This document shows, in pieces, positions 1-5,388 of a DNA stretch of 5,388 nt; position 1 is the first letter of the stretch; each line of letters starts with the position of its first letter. Source of the stretch: Comamonadaceae bacterium. GTDB lineage: Bacteria; Pseudomonadota; Gammaproteobacteria; Burkholderiales; Burkholderiaceae_C. The notes beneath the pieces were generated by a model that worked only from the letters and a program-made list of their open reading frames with translations, did no database searches and had not been told where the DNA came from. The stretch lies in the NCBI GenBank assembly GCA_947374705.1, contig CANCDA010000172.1, positions 1 to 5,388 on the forward strand, given 5' to 3'. The position numbers and the translations under genes are program-made.

Positions 1-1327
1 ACCCGGTTTGCCGCGCCACCATCAAGCCCAGGGCAGGTGCGGGCGTGGGGGGCAACTGGTGATGGCGGATATTCAAACTGGGGGCTTGCTTGTTGAGAAT
101 CAATGCTCTGACTTCGTCGTCCATTTGCATGCCCGGCAGGTTTTTCTGCACCAACTCGGCCAAGTAAGCCATAACGGTCTCTTTGTCCGCGCCTGCTTTG
201 GCCTTCTCGTCCAGGCGGTCAGAGATAGCCTGGAATGACATCTTGAAGCCGCCGATGACACGCAGCATGTCCGCGTTCACCACCAATGACGAGCCCGGCC
301 CGGTTGAGCCTTTGGGGCGCTGCGCTGAAGTGGGCGTGAAGCCACCGGTTTCATGATCGCCCGTGACAATCACCAGTGTGTCCGGGTGTTTTTTACGATA
401 CGCCAGTGCCACTTTGACCGCATCGTCAAACGCCCACAGCTCGTGCATCAGCGCCCCCACATCGTTTTCATGGCCCGCCGTATCTGTGTTTTCATTCTCG
501 ACAAACAACACAAAACCTTTGTTGGACGCAGCGGACAAGACCTTGAGCGCCGACGTCGTCATCTCCGCAAGACTGGGCTGTTTGACTGCATCCCGGTCAA
601 TGGCGAAGTCCATGGCCTCGTCTGCAAAAAGACCCAGCAATTTGGCCTTGCGTGGCGGCAATGGCGCGGCCAAGTCAGCCGTTTGGGTGGCGACGGCGTA
701 ACCTTTTTTGCGAAATGCCTCCACCATGTCCCGCTCGTCTTTGCGTTTGCCGCCGTCAATGCCATCGAGCTTGAAATAATCTGCGCCACCGCCCAGCAAC
801 ACATCGGGCGCCAGGGCCAGGTACTGGTTGACGATGAACTCATAGTCACGCCGAGATTTGGCGTTCACGCTGAATGCAGCGGGGCTAGCGTCGTACAGCA
901 TGGAGGTCGTGACCAAGCCAATTTTTTTGCCTCGGCTACGCGCGTCTTGCATCAAGGTGGCTGGTGATGCACCCTGTGGTGTGGTTGATATCGCGCCATT
1001 GTTGGCCTTGTGGCCGGTGGACATGGCGGACGCGGCAGCGGCTGAATCCGTGACGTAGGCGTTGTTGGAAAGGGTTGACATCAAGCCCAGCGTCCCGTGG
1101 CGCATGACTTCGGAGGTCACCGCAAAGGGTTGGCTGCGCAACAGCTCACTTGAATAACGGCCAAATTCAATCTGCGTCGCCGCCGCGCCATCGGCGAACA
1201 TGATGATGATGTTTTTGGGCGTTTGCGCGTGGGCTGGGGCCATGGTGACCACGCCTGCAACACACACCACGGCGCTGACCTGAGCACACGCCCGTATGAG
1301 GAATTGAGAAAGGTTTGAGGTTTTCAT
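1..1327 (-). CDS. Alkaline phosphatase (PhoA superfamily), exported; C-terminus cut by the window edge
   Basis: Periplasmic phosphomonoesterase that would release phosphate from organic esters. The 442 residues present read without interruption to the left edge. Residues 1-34 form a Sec signal peptide (basic start, hydrophobic core about 17-29, cleavage after AHA at 32-34). By E. coli PhoA numbering the visible active site is D46 (D51), nucleophile S95 in VTDSAAAAS (S102), D146 (D153), R159 (R166), E277 (E322), D282 (D327), H286 (H331) and D324-H325 in GDHETGG (D369-H370). The spacing E-x4-D-x3-H and the 38 residues from H286 to D324 equal those of E. coli. The last zinc-ligand His (H412) would lie beyond the window. 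Oddities: the usual DGMG is DGAA, T155 is replaced by S148, and position 328 is T283. The start ATG gives the clean signal peptide, but a GGGAG abuts it with no spacer. The gene is divergent from nth. No Pho box was recognised. The family is secure; the exact substrate is not. Confidence 0.93.
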   Translation of the reverse strand, partial: MKTSNLSQFLIRACAQVSAVVCVAGVVTMAPAHAQTPKNIIIMFADGAAATQIEFGRYSSELLRSQPFAVTSEVMRHGTLGLMSTLSNNAYVTDSAAAASAMSTGHKANNGAISTTPQGASPATLMQDARSRGKKIGLVTTSMLYDASPAAFSVNAKSRRDYEFIVNQYLALAPDVLLGGGADYFKLDGIDGGKRKDERDMVEAFRKKGYAVATQTADLAAPLPPRKAKLLGLFADEAMDFAIDRDAVKQPSLAEMTTSALKVLSAASNKGFVLFVENENTDTAGHENDVGALMHELWAFDDAVKVALAYRKKHPDTLVIVTGDHETGGFTPTSAQRPKGSTGPGSSLVVNADMLRVIGGFKMSFQAISDRLDEKAKAGADKETVMAYLAELVQKNLPGMQMDDEVRALILNKQAPSLNIRHHQLPPTPAPALGLMVARQTG

Positions 1328-1340
1328 CTCCCAATGATGC

Positions 1341-1360
1341 CATGGGAAAATCAGCCCATG
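1341..1360. promoter_or_regulatory. Perfect 6-bp inverted repeat over the nth start codon in the divergent gap
   Basis: CATGGG at 1341-1346 and CCCATG at 1355-1360 are perfect inverted repeats separated by an 8-base loop (AAAATCAG). The right arm contains the nth start ATG (1358-1360) and the left arm contains the only G-rich stretch (GGGA) that could act as its ribosome binding site. In RNA this could form a small hairpin hiding both; in DNA it could be a half-site pair in the 30-base gap between the alkaline phosphatase and nth starts. A 6-bp repeat can occur by chance, so a function is only suggested. No convincing -35/-10 pair was found in the gap for either gene, so their promoters probably lie inside the neighbouring coding region. 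Confidence 0.35.
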
Positions 1361-1993
1361 AACAAAGCCCAGATCGAACACTTCTTCGCCACACTCCAGG
1401 CCGCTAACCCCAACCCCGTGACCGAGCTGGAATACACCAGCGTGTTTGAGTTGTTGGTGGCGGTGCTGCTGTCAGCCCAGGCCACCGATGTGGGCGTGAA
1501 CAAGGCCACGCGCAAACTGTTCCCCGTGGCCAACACGCCGCAGAAAATCCTTGATTTGGGGCTGGACGGGCTAGAGAATTACATCAAAACCATCGGCCTG
1601 TACCACAGCAAGGCCAAGCACTTGATGCAGACCTGTCAGATACTGGTTGAACAGTTCAACGGTGAAGTCCCTCGCACCCGTGCAGAGCTAGAGACTTTGC
1701 CCGGCGTGGGCCGCAAGACGGCCAATGTGGTGTTGAACTCTGCCTTTGGTGAGCCCACTTGTGCTGTGGACACGCACATCTTTCGCATGGGCAACCGCAC
1801 GGGGCTGGCCCCCGGCAAGACGCCGCTGGCGGTGGAGTTGAAGTTGCTCAAGCGCATCCCCCCGCACTACTTGGTTAACGCCCACCATTGGTTGATCTTG
1901 CATGGCCGCTACGTTTGCCAAGCGCGCAAGCCGCAGTGCTGGGTGTGCAGCGTGGCAGCGGATTGTGATTACAAGCCGAAGACGACGGCTTAG
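1358..1993 (+). CDS. nth: Endonuclease III (DNA glycosylase/AP lyase)
   Basis: Bifunctional base-excision-repair enzyme that removes oxidised pyrimidines and cleaves the abasic site by beta-elimination. From the ATG at 1358 it is 211 residues, the same length as E. coli Nth. The helix-hairpin-helix is LPGVGRKTANVV (114-125) with catalytic K120, and catalytic D138 lies in AVDTHIFRM; both numbers match E. coli. The C-terminal [4Fe-4S] loop is C187-x6-C194-x2-C197-x5-C203, all four ligands present at the E. coli positions. An in-frame ATG at 1334 would add eight residues (MMPWENQP) that the family does not have, so the later start is chosen; the ribosome site is weak (GGGA about 10 bases upstream). 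The stop codon overlaps that of the convergent gene. The gene stands alone on its strand and is divergent from the alkaline phosphatase. Identification is very secure. Confidence 0.97.
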   Translation: MNKAQIEHFFATLQAANPNPVTELEYTSVFELLVAVLLSAQATDVGVNKATRKLFPVANTPQKILDLGLDGLENYIKTIGLYHSKAKHLMQTCQILVEQFNGEVPRTRAELETLPGVGRKTANVVLNSAFGEPTCAVDTHIFRMGNRTGLAPGKTPLAVELKLLKRIPPHYLVNAHHWLILHGRYVCQARKPQCWVCSVAADCDYKPKTTA

Positions 1994-2475
1994 CGAACCA
2001 AGCGCACCAGCACGCCAAAGGTGTTGCGCCCCGTGCTCCTGACTGCACCCTGCGCAAAGTCAACACTCCAGGCCGAGGACGACAACTGCACATCCGGGGT
2101 TGACGACCAATAGGCGGTGGTTGCCGTACCCGGGAAAGCCACGGTATCGAGCGAAGGGAATGTTTTGTTCTCATCCACCAGACTTCTCAGCTCTTTGATG
2201 TTGGGCAAGCGCCAGCCGGTCTGCGTGGCGGCATAGGCCAGGGCACCTTCGTGCGTCAACACCGTTAAACCACCGACACAGCTGGTGCCACTCCAGGTTT
2301 GGCCTGTTGAGCAACGACGCCAGGTCAGGCCCGTTTGGGTATCGGTCACCTCGGAGCCGTCAGTCGAAAATGTGTAGCGAGATTGCGCCTGAGCAGGCGT
2401 CCATGCCGTCAGGGTCATCCCCAAAGCTGCCACACACAGTGACCATGAAATGGAGGGAAGATTCAAGATTTTCAT
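1990..2475 (-). CDS. Small exported Lcl_C (DUF1566) domain protein
   Basis: Function unknown. The 161-residue product has a Sec signal peptide (about 1-30, cleavage after AQA, mature start QSRYTF), so it should be periplasmic or secreted. The rest is one Lcl_C domain, a fold also found at the C-terminus of the Legionella collagen-like adhesin and in many environmental proteobacterial proteins. Hallmarks seen are TDTQTGLTWRRC (44-55), GWRLPNIKELRSLVD (87-101), AYWSSTP (121-127), WSVDFAQGAV (136-145) and the terminal VRLVR (157-161). C55 and C66 are the only cysteines of the mature part and may form a disulfide. It follows the lipoprotein gene by 38 bases on the same strand, and that gene carries a second Lcl_C domain, so the two are probably co-expressed paralogs. 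No good ribosome site precedes the ATG. The stop overlaps that of nth. Surface or ligand-binding roles are only inference. Confidence 0.88.
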   Translation of the reverse strand: MKILNLPSISWSLCVAALGMTLTAWTPAQAQSRYTFSTDGSEVTDTQTGLTWRRCSTGQTWSGTSCVGGLTVLTHEGALAYAATQTGWRLPNIKELRSLVDENKTFPSLDTVAFPGTATTAYWSSTPDVQLSSSAWSVDFAQGAVRSTGRNTFGVLVRLVR

Positions 2476-2513
2476 GGGGATTTTCTTTCTGATTGAGGTC
2501 GTTCTGACGCAGA

Positions 2514-3647
2514 CTAGCGCACAAGCCGGAGTTCCTGCGGTGCACTTGATTCCACTCGACCCCTGACAAAATCAACCACCCATACGTTGGCGCTAGTCCC
2601 ACTGAGGTATTGAGTACCTGTGATGTAGGCGGCGCTGCGGGTGGTTAAAAACCAATTCAAGTCAATTGCAAACAGGGGGTTGCTAGAGCCATAGTTCACC
2701 AGACTTTGCAGCTCATTGGGCGTGGGCAAACGCCAATCGGAAAAACCACATAGGCTGGCAGCATTGGCTGCATTGCGCAAGCTCAATGCCTCCGAGTTCT
2801 GAGCACTGCCGGGCAAGGCCGTGAGCGTGGTGCTGGTACGCTGCCAAGTCAAACCGGTCACATTGTCTTTGAGGCAATTCGGATTTGTACTGATCGTCGT
2901 GGTCGTGGTGGTGGTGGTACCGATCGTGGTCGTCACGGTCGTGGTTGTCGAGGTCAATGCGCTGTAACTCAATCCCAGCCAACCATCAGTGCTGTCAGCG
3001 TTGACCACATCGCGCCCAACCATGCCGTCTTGCTGGGCATTGAGTGCAATGGCCGCAGCACTGGTGCAGCTGATCAATGCATCGCTGCCCGCGCCGTAGC
3101 ACTGGTTGGCGGTGATGCCTGTGTCTGTCAACAAGCTCAAGCTGGTGGCCGCGGTGACCGGCGTTGCCGCTGTGATGTTCAAGGTTTGCTGCCCGATCCA
3201 CCAGCCCCCGTTGGCTGGCGTGTCGTTGTTGACGACAACCTCAACATTGCCCGTTGTGGCCCCTGTCGTGCACACCGTTGAAAAACCACGGTCTGTGGCG
3301 TTGGTCGGACTCTGGCACGTTCCGCCGGGCATAGACACGACGGAAGTCAGAGGAATGTTCGCGCCCAACACCGTGAACAGCGTGGCCGTCCCTGAGGGTG
3401 CGGTCGTGGGCGTGAACGAGGTGATTACCGGATCAGTCGGGAGAGGGGTTACGGTGGGCGTTGTTGTCGTCGTTGTTGTTGACGGCGGCGTTACCGAAGC
3501 CGTCGGTGTGGGCGTTGTCGTACTTGTAGGTGTGCGGGTGACGGTGGTCGTCCCGCCGCCGCCGCAAGCCGCCAGCGTGGAAGACAAAACTAATGCGGTC
3601 GTGATCAGCCGAAAAGTCGTTAAATTTGGGTTGGAATTTCTATGCAT
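2514..3647 (-). CDS. Lipoprotein with Thr-rich linkers, IPT/TIG-like region and C-terminal Lcl_C (DUF1566) domain
   Basis: Function unknown; probably a membrane-anchored, outward-facing protein. From the chosen ATG it has 377 residues. A lipobox LAAC with lipidated C28 ends a short signal peptide, followed by GGGG. Residues 33-71 are a Thr/Pro linker. Residues about 74-159 (starting ITSFTPTTAPSGTATLFTV) resemble an IPT/TIG beta-sandwich, with C111 and C126 a possible disulfide. A segment with CYGAGSDALISC (183-194) and QQDGMVGRDV (205-214) follows, then a second Thr tract (about 234-251). The Lcl_C core has DNVTGLTWQR (261-270), GFSDWRLPTPNELQSLV (301-317), VVDFVRGRV (357-365) and terminal LRLVR. 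Its usual YWSS motif is replaced by YITG. In-frame GTG (3656) and ATG (3653) codons lie just upstream, but AAGG at 3656-3659 is 8 bases from the ATG at 3647, which decides the start. It lies 40 bases after cobC and 38 before the smaller paralog. The TIG assignment is tentative. Confidence 0.86.
   Translation of the reverse strand: MHRNSNPNLTTFRLITTALVLSSTLAACGGGGTTTVTRTPTSTTTPTPTASVTPPSTTTTTTTPTVTPLPTDPVITSFTPTTAPSGTATLFTVLGANIPLTSVVSMPGGTCQSPTNATDRGFSTVCTTGATTGNVEVVVNNDTPANGGWWIGQQTLNITAATPVTAATSLSLLTDTGITANQCYGAGSDALISCTSAAAIALNAQQDGMVGRDVVNADSTDGWLGLSYSALTSTTTTVTTTIGTTTTTTTTISTNPNCLKDNVTGLTWQRTSTTLTALPGSAQNSEALSLRNAANAASLCGFSDWRLPTPNELQSLVNYGSSNPLFAIDLNWFLTTRSAAYITGTQYLSGTSANVWVVDFVRGRVESSAPQELRLVR
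2895..2948 (-). repeat. Threonine-codon tract just before the Lcl_C core
   Basis: Eighteen codons, read on the minus strand, encode fifteen threonines broken only by V, I and G, including eight Thr in a row. Most codons are ACC or ACG, giving a degenerate trinucleotide array. It separates the QQDGMVGRDV segment from the DNVTGLTW core and looks like a flexible, possibly glycosylated linker. Such an array can change length by slippage in whole codons without breaking the frame. Confidence 0.6.
3435..3551 (-). repeat. Thr/Pro-rich linker after the lipobox
   Basis: Thirty-nine codons on the minus strand that are mainly Thr with Pro, Val and Ser, including seven consecutive Thr. They start just after the CGGGG lipid-anchor sequence of the lipoprotein and end before its first folded domain. 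The position is typical of a low-complexity tether holding folded domains away from the membrane. Confidence 0.6.
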
Positions 3648-3653
3648 AGACAT

Positions 3654-3659
3654 CACCTT
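3654..3659 (-). promoter_or_regulatory. Ribosome binding site that decides the lipoprotein start
   Basis: Read on the minus strand this is AAGGTG. The AAGG core stands 8 bases from the ATG at 3647, the best spacing among three in-frame candidates. The ATG at 3653 would be only 2 bases away and the GTG at 3656 overlaps the site itself. Confidence 0.55.
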
Positions 3660-3687
3660 TTGGAGCGCGCAGTTTACTTGGAATCAA

Positions 3688-4233
3688 TTACAGCTCACGC
3701 TCCCACCACTGCCCCCATTCAGGCGTGGCTTTGGGCCACTGATCGGCGCGCTCAACAGCTGTCAGGCCCTCCGCCAGCAAAGTCATGGCCCGCGCCACAC
3801 CTGCGTGCGTGATCCAGACACTGGGCCCTGCATGTCTCAAGGTGTCAGCACGGGCTGAGGCCACACGCTGCATGAACTCGCCCACACTCTCGCGTCCGCC
3901 AAAGCGGCAGGTGCTGAAGTTAGCCATCCAATGGTCGAAGTCATGCTTCGGAATAGCGTCCCAACGCACGCCTTCCCAGCAACCAAAATCCATCTCGGCC
4001 AAGCGGGCATTCGGCATGGCATGCAAATCCGGACGCAAGGCCTCCAAAGCTTGCGCCAGTTGGAGGCAACGTTGCAGGGGGGAGCTCATCACGCGCACAC
4101 CCTGCGGCAAGACAAGAGCCAAAGCCTGTGCACTGGTTTGAGTCGCCTCGGCATCAGCCGCCATGTCGGTGGCGCCATAGCAAACACCGGGCGCTATCAA
4201 GGGCCGCGCGTGGCGCACCAGCCAGAGCTTCAT
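3688..4233 (-). CDS. cobC: Alpha-ribazole-5'-phosphate phosphatase, histidine phosphatase family
   Basis: Cytoplasmic phosphatase of cobalamin nucleotide-loop assembly that removes the phosphate from alpha-ribazole-5'-phosphate (or from adenosylcobalamin-5'-phosphate). From ATG 4233 it is 181 residues. Histidine-phosphatase signatures are LVRHARP with the phosphorylated H8 and R7, SPLQRC with R55, EMDFGCWEG with the acid E80, and ITHAGVAR with H143. The common RHG is RHA here. PGVCYGATD (15-23) is typical of betaproteobacterial CobC-like proteins. An in-frame GTG two codons upstream (4239) is possible, but MKLWLVRH is the usual family start. It lies 10 bases after the cobS stop and is the last recognisable cob gene, so it is probably co-translated with cobS. 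The family alone could be any small-molecule phosphatase; the cobT-cobS context makes CobC the best call. Confidence 0.92.
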   Translation of the reverse strand: MKLWLVRHARPLIAPGVCYGATDMAADAEATQTSAQALALVLPQGVRVMSSPLQRCLQLAQALEALRPDLHAMPNARLAEMDFGCWEGVRWDAIPKHDFDHWMANFSTCRFGGRESVGEFMQRVASARADTLRHAGPSVWITHAGVARAMTLLAEGLTAVERADQWPKATPEWGQWWEREL

Positions 4234-4243
4234 GGCCACCCAC

Positions 4244-5041
4244 TCATAAAGACAGGGCCAGCCCGAGATAAAACACCAGCTCGCACACCTGTTGCGTCGC
4301 CCCTAGACAATCGCCCGTGAAACCCTGCAAGCGGCGCGCAAACAGCCGCCATAGGCCGAGGAAAGCCAGGCCAGATGCCAGCAACGGCCACAACCAGAAC
4401 ACATCGTCGAAGACCCATTGCACCAGCGCCAGTGCGCCCAGCAGCCAGACACCGGCCACGATCAAGCTGGGTGTGCTGATTTGCTCCGCCAGTGATTTTG
4501 ATTTGGAGTTGGCAGCATCCCCCACATAAGGCAACACACGGATCAGCAGCAAGGGCCAAGCGCGTGAACTCACATGCGCGGCCAGCAAACCTGCGCACAC
4601 CAGCCCCGTGTCCACACTGTCCAACAGACTCAGCAGCGCCACCTTCATCAGCAGTGCCAACACCAAGGCCAACACACCGAACGCCCCCACGCGCGAGTCC
4701 TTCATGATCTCCAGCGCCCGCGTCCGCTCATGCGTGCCGCCAAGCCCATCGACCACGTCAGCCAACCCGTCTTCATGCAAAGCCCCGGTGAGTAAAACCG
4801 TGAAGCCCGTGCTGGTCACTGCCGCCACCAGCGCGGCCCCCGGCGCATCAGGCAAGAGCCCGCGCAGACCCGCAAAGCTCAATGCCGCCAACCCGCCGAC
4901 CAACCAGCCCACGCCAGGAAAATGCGCGGTACTGGCGCGCATCAGATCCGGGCTGTAACCCACCCACGCGGCCAGCCGACCGGTGACCGGGATGCGGGTG
5001 AAAAATTGCAGCGCCAGCAAGGTGTGCCGTATGAAGTTCAT
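4244..5041 (-). CDS. cobS: Adenosylcobinamide-GDP ribazoletransferase (cobalamin synthase)
   Basis: Integral inner-membrane enzyme that joins adenosylcobinamide-GDP to alpha-ribazole (or its 5'-phosphate), giving adenosylcobalamin (phosphate) and GMP. The 265 residues match the usual family length of about 250-270. Motifs are LLALQFFTRIPV at the N-terminus (8-19), the acidic LHEDGLADVVDGLGG (88-102) thought to bind metal, EIMKDSRVGAFG (111-122), and GFTGDCLGATQQVCE near the end (240-254). Hydrophobic segments at about 43-60, 67-87, 119-140, 145-170, 191-210 and 215-234 fit a polytopic membrane protein. The start MNFIRHTLLALQFF is typical. No clear ribosome site precedes the ATG; the cobT stop is only 18 bases upstream, which suggests coupling. 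It sits between cobT and cobC, the classic late-pathway trio. Identification is secure. Confidence 0.97.
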   Translation of the reverse strand: MNFIRHTLLALQFFTRIPVTGRLAAWVGYSPDLMRASTAHFPGVGWLVGGLAALSFAGLRGLLPDAPGAALVAAVTSTGFTVLLTGALHEDGLADVVDGLGGTHERTRALEIMKDSRVGAFGVLALVLALLMKVALLSLLDSVDTGLVCAGLLAAHVSSRAWPLLLIRVLPYVGDAANSKSKSLAEQISTPSLIVAGVWLLGALALVQWVFDDVFWLWPLLASGLAFLGLWRLFARRLQGFTGDCLGATQQVCELVFYLGLALSL

Positions 5042-5059
5042 GGCGGGTATGTGGGTTGG

Positions 5060-5388
5060 TTAGTGGCTTGCTTTTTCCGACACACCAGCCGACTCAAAAC
5101 TGGCCATCTCACGCAGCATGCGGCAGGCCGACTCCAGCAAAGGCCAGGCCAGCGCCGCGCCCGAGCCCTCACCCAGGCGCAGACCCAAGTCCAGCAGCGG
5201 CTGCGCACCCAGGTGTTGCAACATCAGGGCGTGGCCCAGCTCACCCGATCGATGGGCAAACACGCAACGCTGCAAGACCTGCGGTTGCAGGGCATAGGCC
5301 ACCAGCACCGCCGAGCTGGCGATAAAGCCATCCACCACAATCACACGCCGCTCCTGCGCGGCCTGCAGCACAGCCCCCAGCAAGGTAG
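5060..5388 (-). CDS. cobT: Nicotinate-nucleotide--dimethylbenzimidazole phosphoribosyltransferase, C-terminal part; N-terminus beyond the window
   Basis: Cytoplasmic enzyme that transfers phosphoribosyl from nicotinate mononucleotide to a lower-ligand base such as 5,6-dimethylbenzimidazole, giving the alpha-ribazole phosphate used by CobS and CobC. About 108 C-terminal residues of a protein that is usually about 350 long are visible, and the frame is open to the right edge. Diagnostic segments are VVDGFIASSAVLVA, FAHRSGELGHALML, and LLDLGLRLGEGSGAALAWPLL. The Glu of LGEGSG corresponds to the catalytic base (E317 in the Salmonella enzyme). The end (MASFESAGVSEKASH) is close to the family's usual MATFxxAGV finish with a few extra residues. 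It is the first visible gene of the minus-strand cob run, 18 bases before cobS. Any promoter or cobalamin riboswitch would lie outside the window. Confidence 0.95.
   Translation of the reverse strand, partial: TLLGAVLQAAQERRVIVVDGFIASSAVLVAYALQPQVLQRCVFAHRSGELGHALMLQHLGAQPLLDLGLRLGEGSGAALAWPLLESACRMLREMASFESAGVSEKASH

Noticed and set aside
353..967. Plus-strand open frame of 204 codons inside the alkaline phosphatase gene
   Set aside because: The opposite strand holds a full set of alkaline phosphatase motifs in one uninterrupted frame. This one has no family features.
1334..1357. Earlier nth start codon at 1334
   Set aside because: It adds eight residues not seen in the family, while the ATG at 1358 gives exactly the E. 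coli length and residue numbering.
1167..1394. Minus-strand frame starting upstream of the alkaline phosphatase ATG
   Set aside because: It is out of frame with the phosphatase and gives an Arg/Gly-rich peptide without any signal peptide or domain.
2881..2960. Repetitive tract considered as a CRISPR array or intergenic tandem repeat
   Set aside because: There are no spaced identical repeats. It is a coding Thr-rich segment within an open frame.
2713..2982. Minus-strand frame with a His/Asp-rich stretch that looks metal-binding
   Set aside because: It is the shifted frame of the Thr-codon tract: ACC/ACG repeats read out of frame give CAC and GAC (His and Asp). The lipoprotein frame is the real one.
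3106..3858. Long plus-strand open frame of 250 codons with valine-rich runs, spanning the lipoprotein gene and part of cobC
   Set aside because: It is antisense to two real genes, and its poly-Val stretch is just the reverse complement of the Thr codons (ACC/ACG/ACA read backwards). It has no recognisable domain.
4210..4233. RHA instead of RHG in CobC as a sign of inactivation
   Set aside because: The catalytic His and both Arg residues, E80 and H143 are present, and Ala at this position is tolerated in the histidine phosphatase family.
4608..4958. Plus-strand open frame of 116 codons within cobS
   Set aside because: It is a shadow of cobS, Ser/Thr/Pro/Ala-rich from high-GC antisense, with no domain.

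Overview
The window looks like a chromosomal segment of a betaproteobacterium, most likely Burkholderiales and close to Comamonadaceae (Rhodoferax/Polaromonas-like). This is judged from the moderately high GC, the cobT-cobS-cobC order, the style of the CobC and Nth proteins, and the paired Lcl_C-domain secreted proteins. The genus is an inference; no rRNA or marker gene is present to prove it. Coding density is very high. No stretch over 300 bases lacks a gene, and the largest gap is about 40 bases.

Left part (1-1993): a PhoA-superfamily alkaline phosphatase with a Sec signal peptide lies on the minus strand and runs off the left edge, so its C-terminus is missing. It is divergent from nth (endonuclease III, base-excision repair) on the plus strand. 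Only 30 bases separate the two start codons, and a short perfect inverted repeat covers the nth start.

Middle part (1990-3647): two minus-strand genes encode exported proteins that share a C-terminal Lcl_C (formerly DUF1566) domain. One is a lipoprotein with two threonine-rich low-complexity tracts and a probable IPT/TIG-like beta domain. The other is a short periplasmic or secreted protein. The downstream one meets nth tail to tail with overlapping stop codons.

Right part (3688-5388): the end of a cobalamin nucleotide-loop assembly cluster, transcribed cobT -> cobS -> cobC on the minus strand. CobT makes alpha-ribazole phosphate, CobS joins alpha-ribazole (or its phosphate) to adenosylcobinamide-GDP, and CobC removes the phosphate. 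cobT is cut by the right edge. Only 40 bases separate cobC from the lipoprotein gene and no hairpin terminator is evident, so all five minus-strand genes from cobT to the small Lcl_C gene could share a transcript.

Most of the window is ordinary housekeeping and cofactor metabolism. The parts that deserve a second look are the tandem Lcl_C pair of unknown function and the alkaline phosphatase with several unusual active-site-region residues. The compact divergent and convergent gene junctions are also notable. I see no mobile element, CRISPR array, tRNA, rRNA or defence system.
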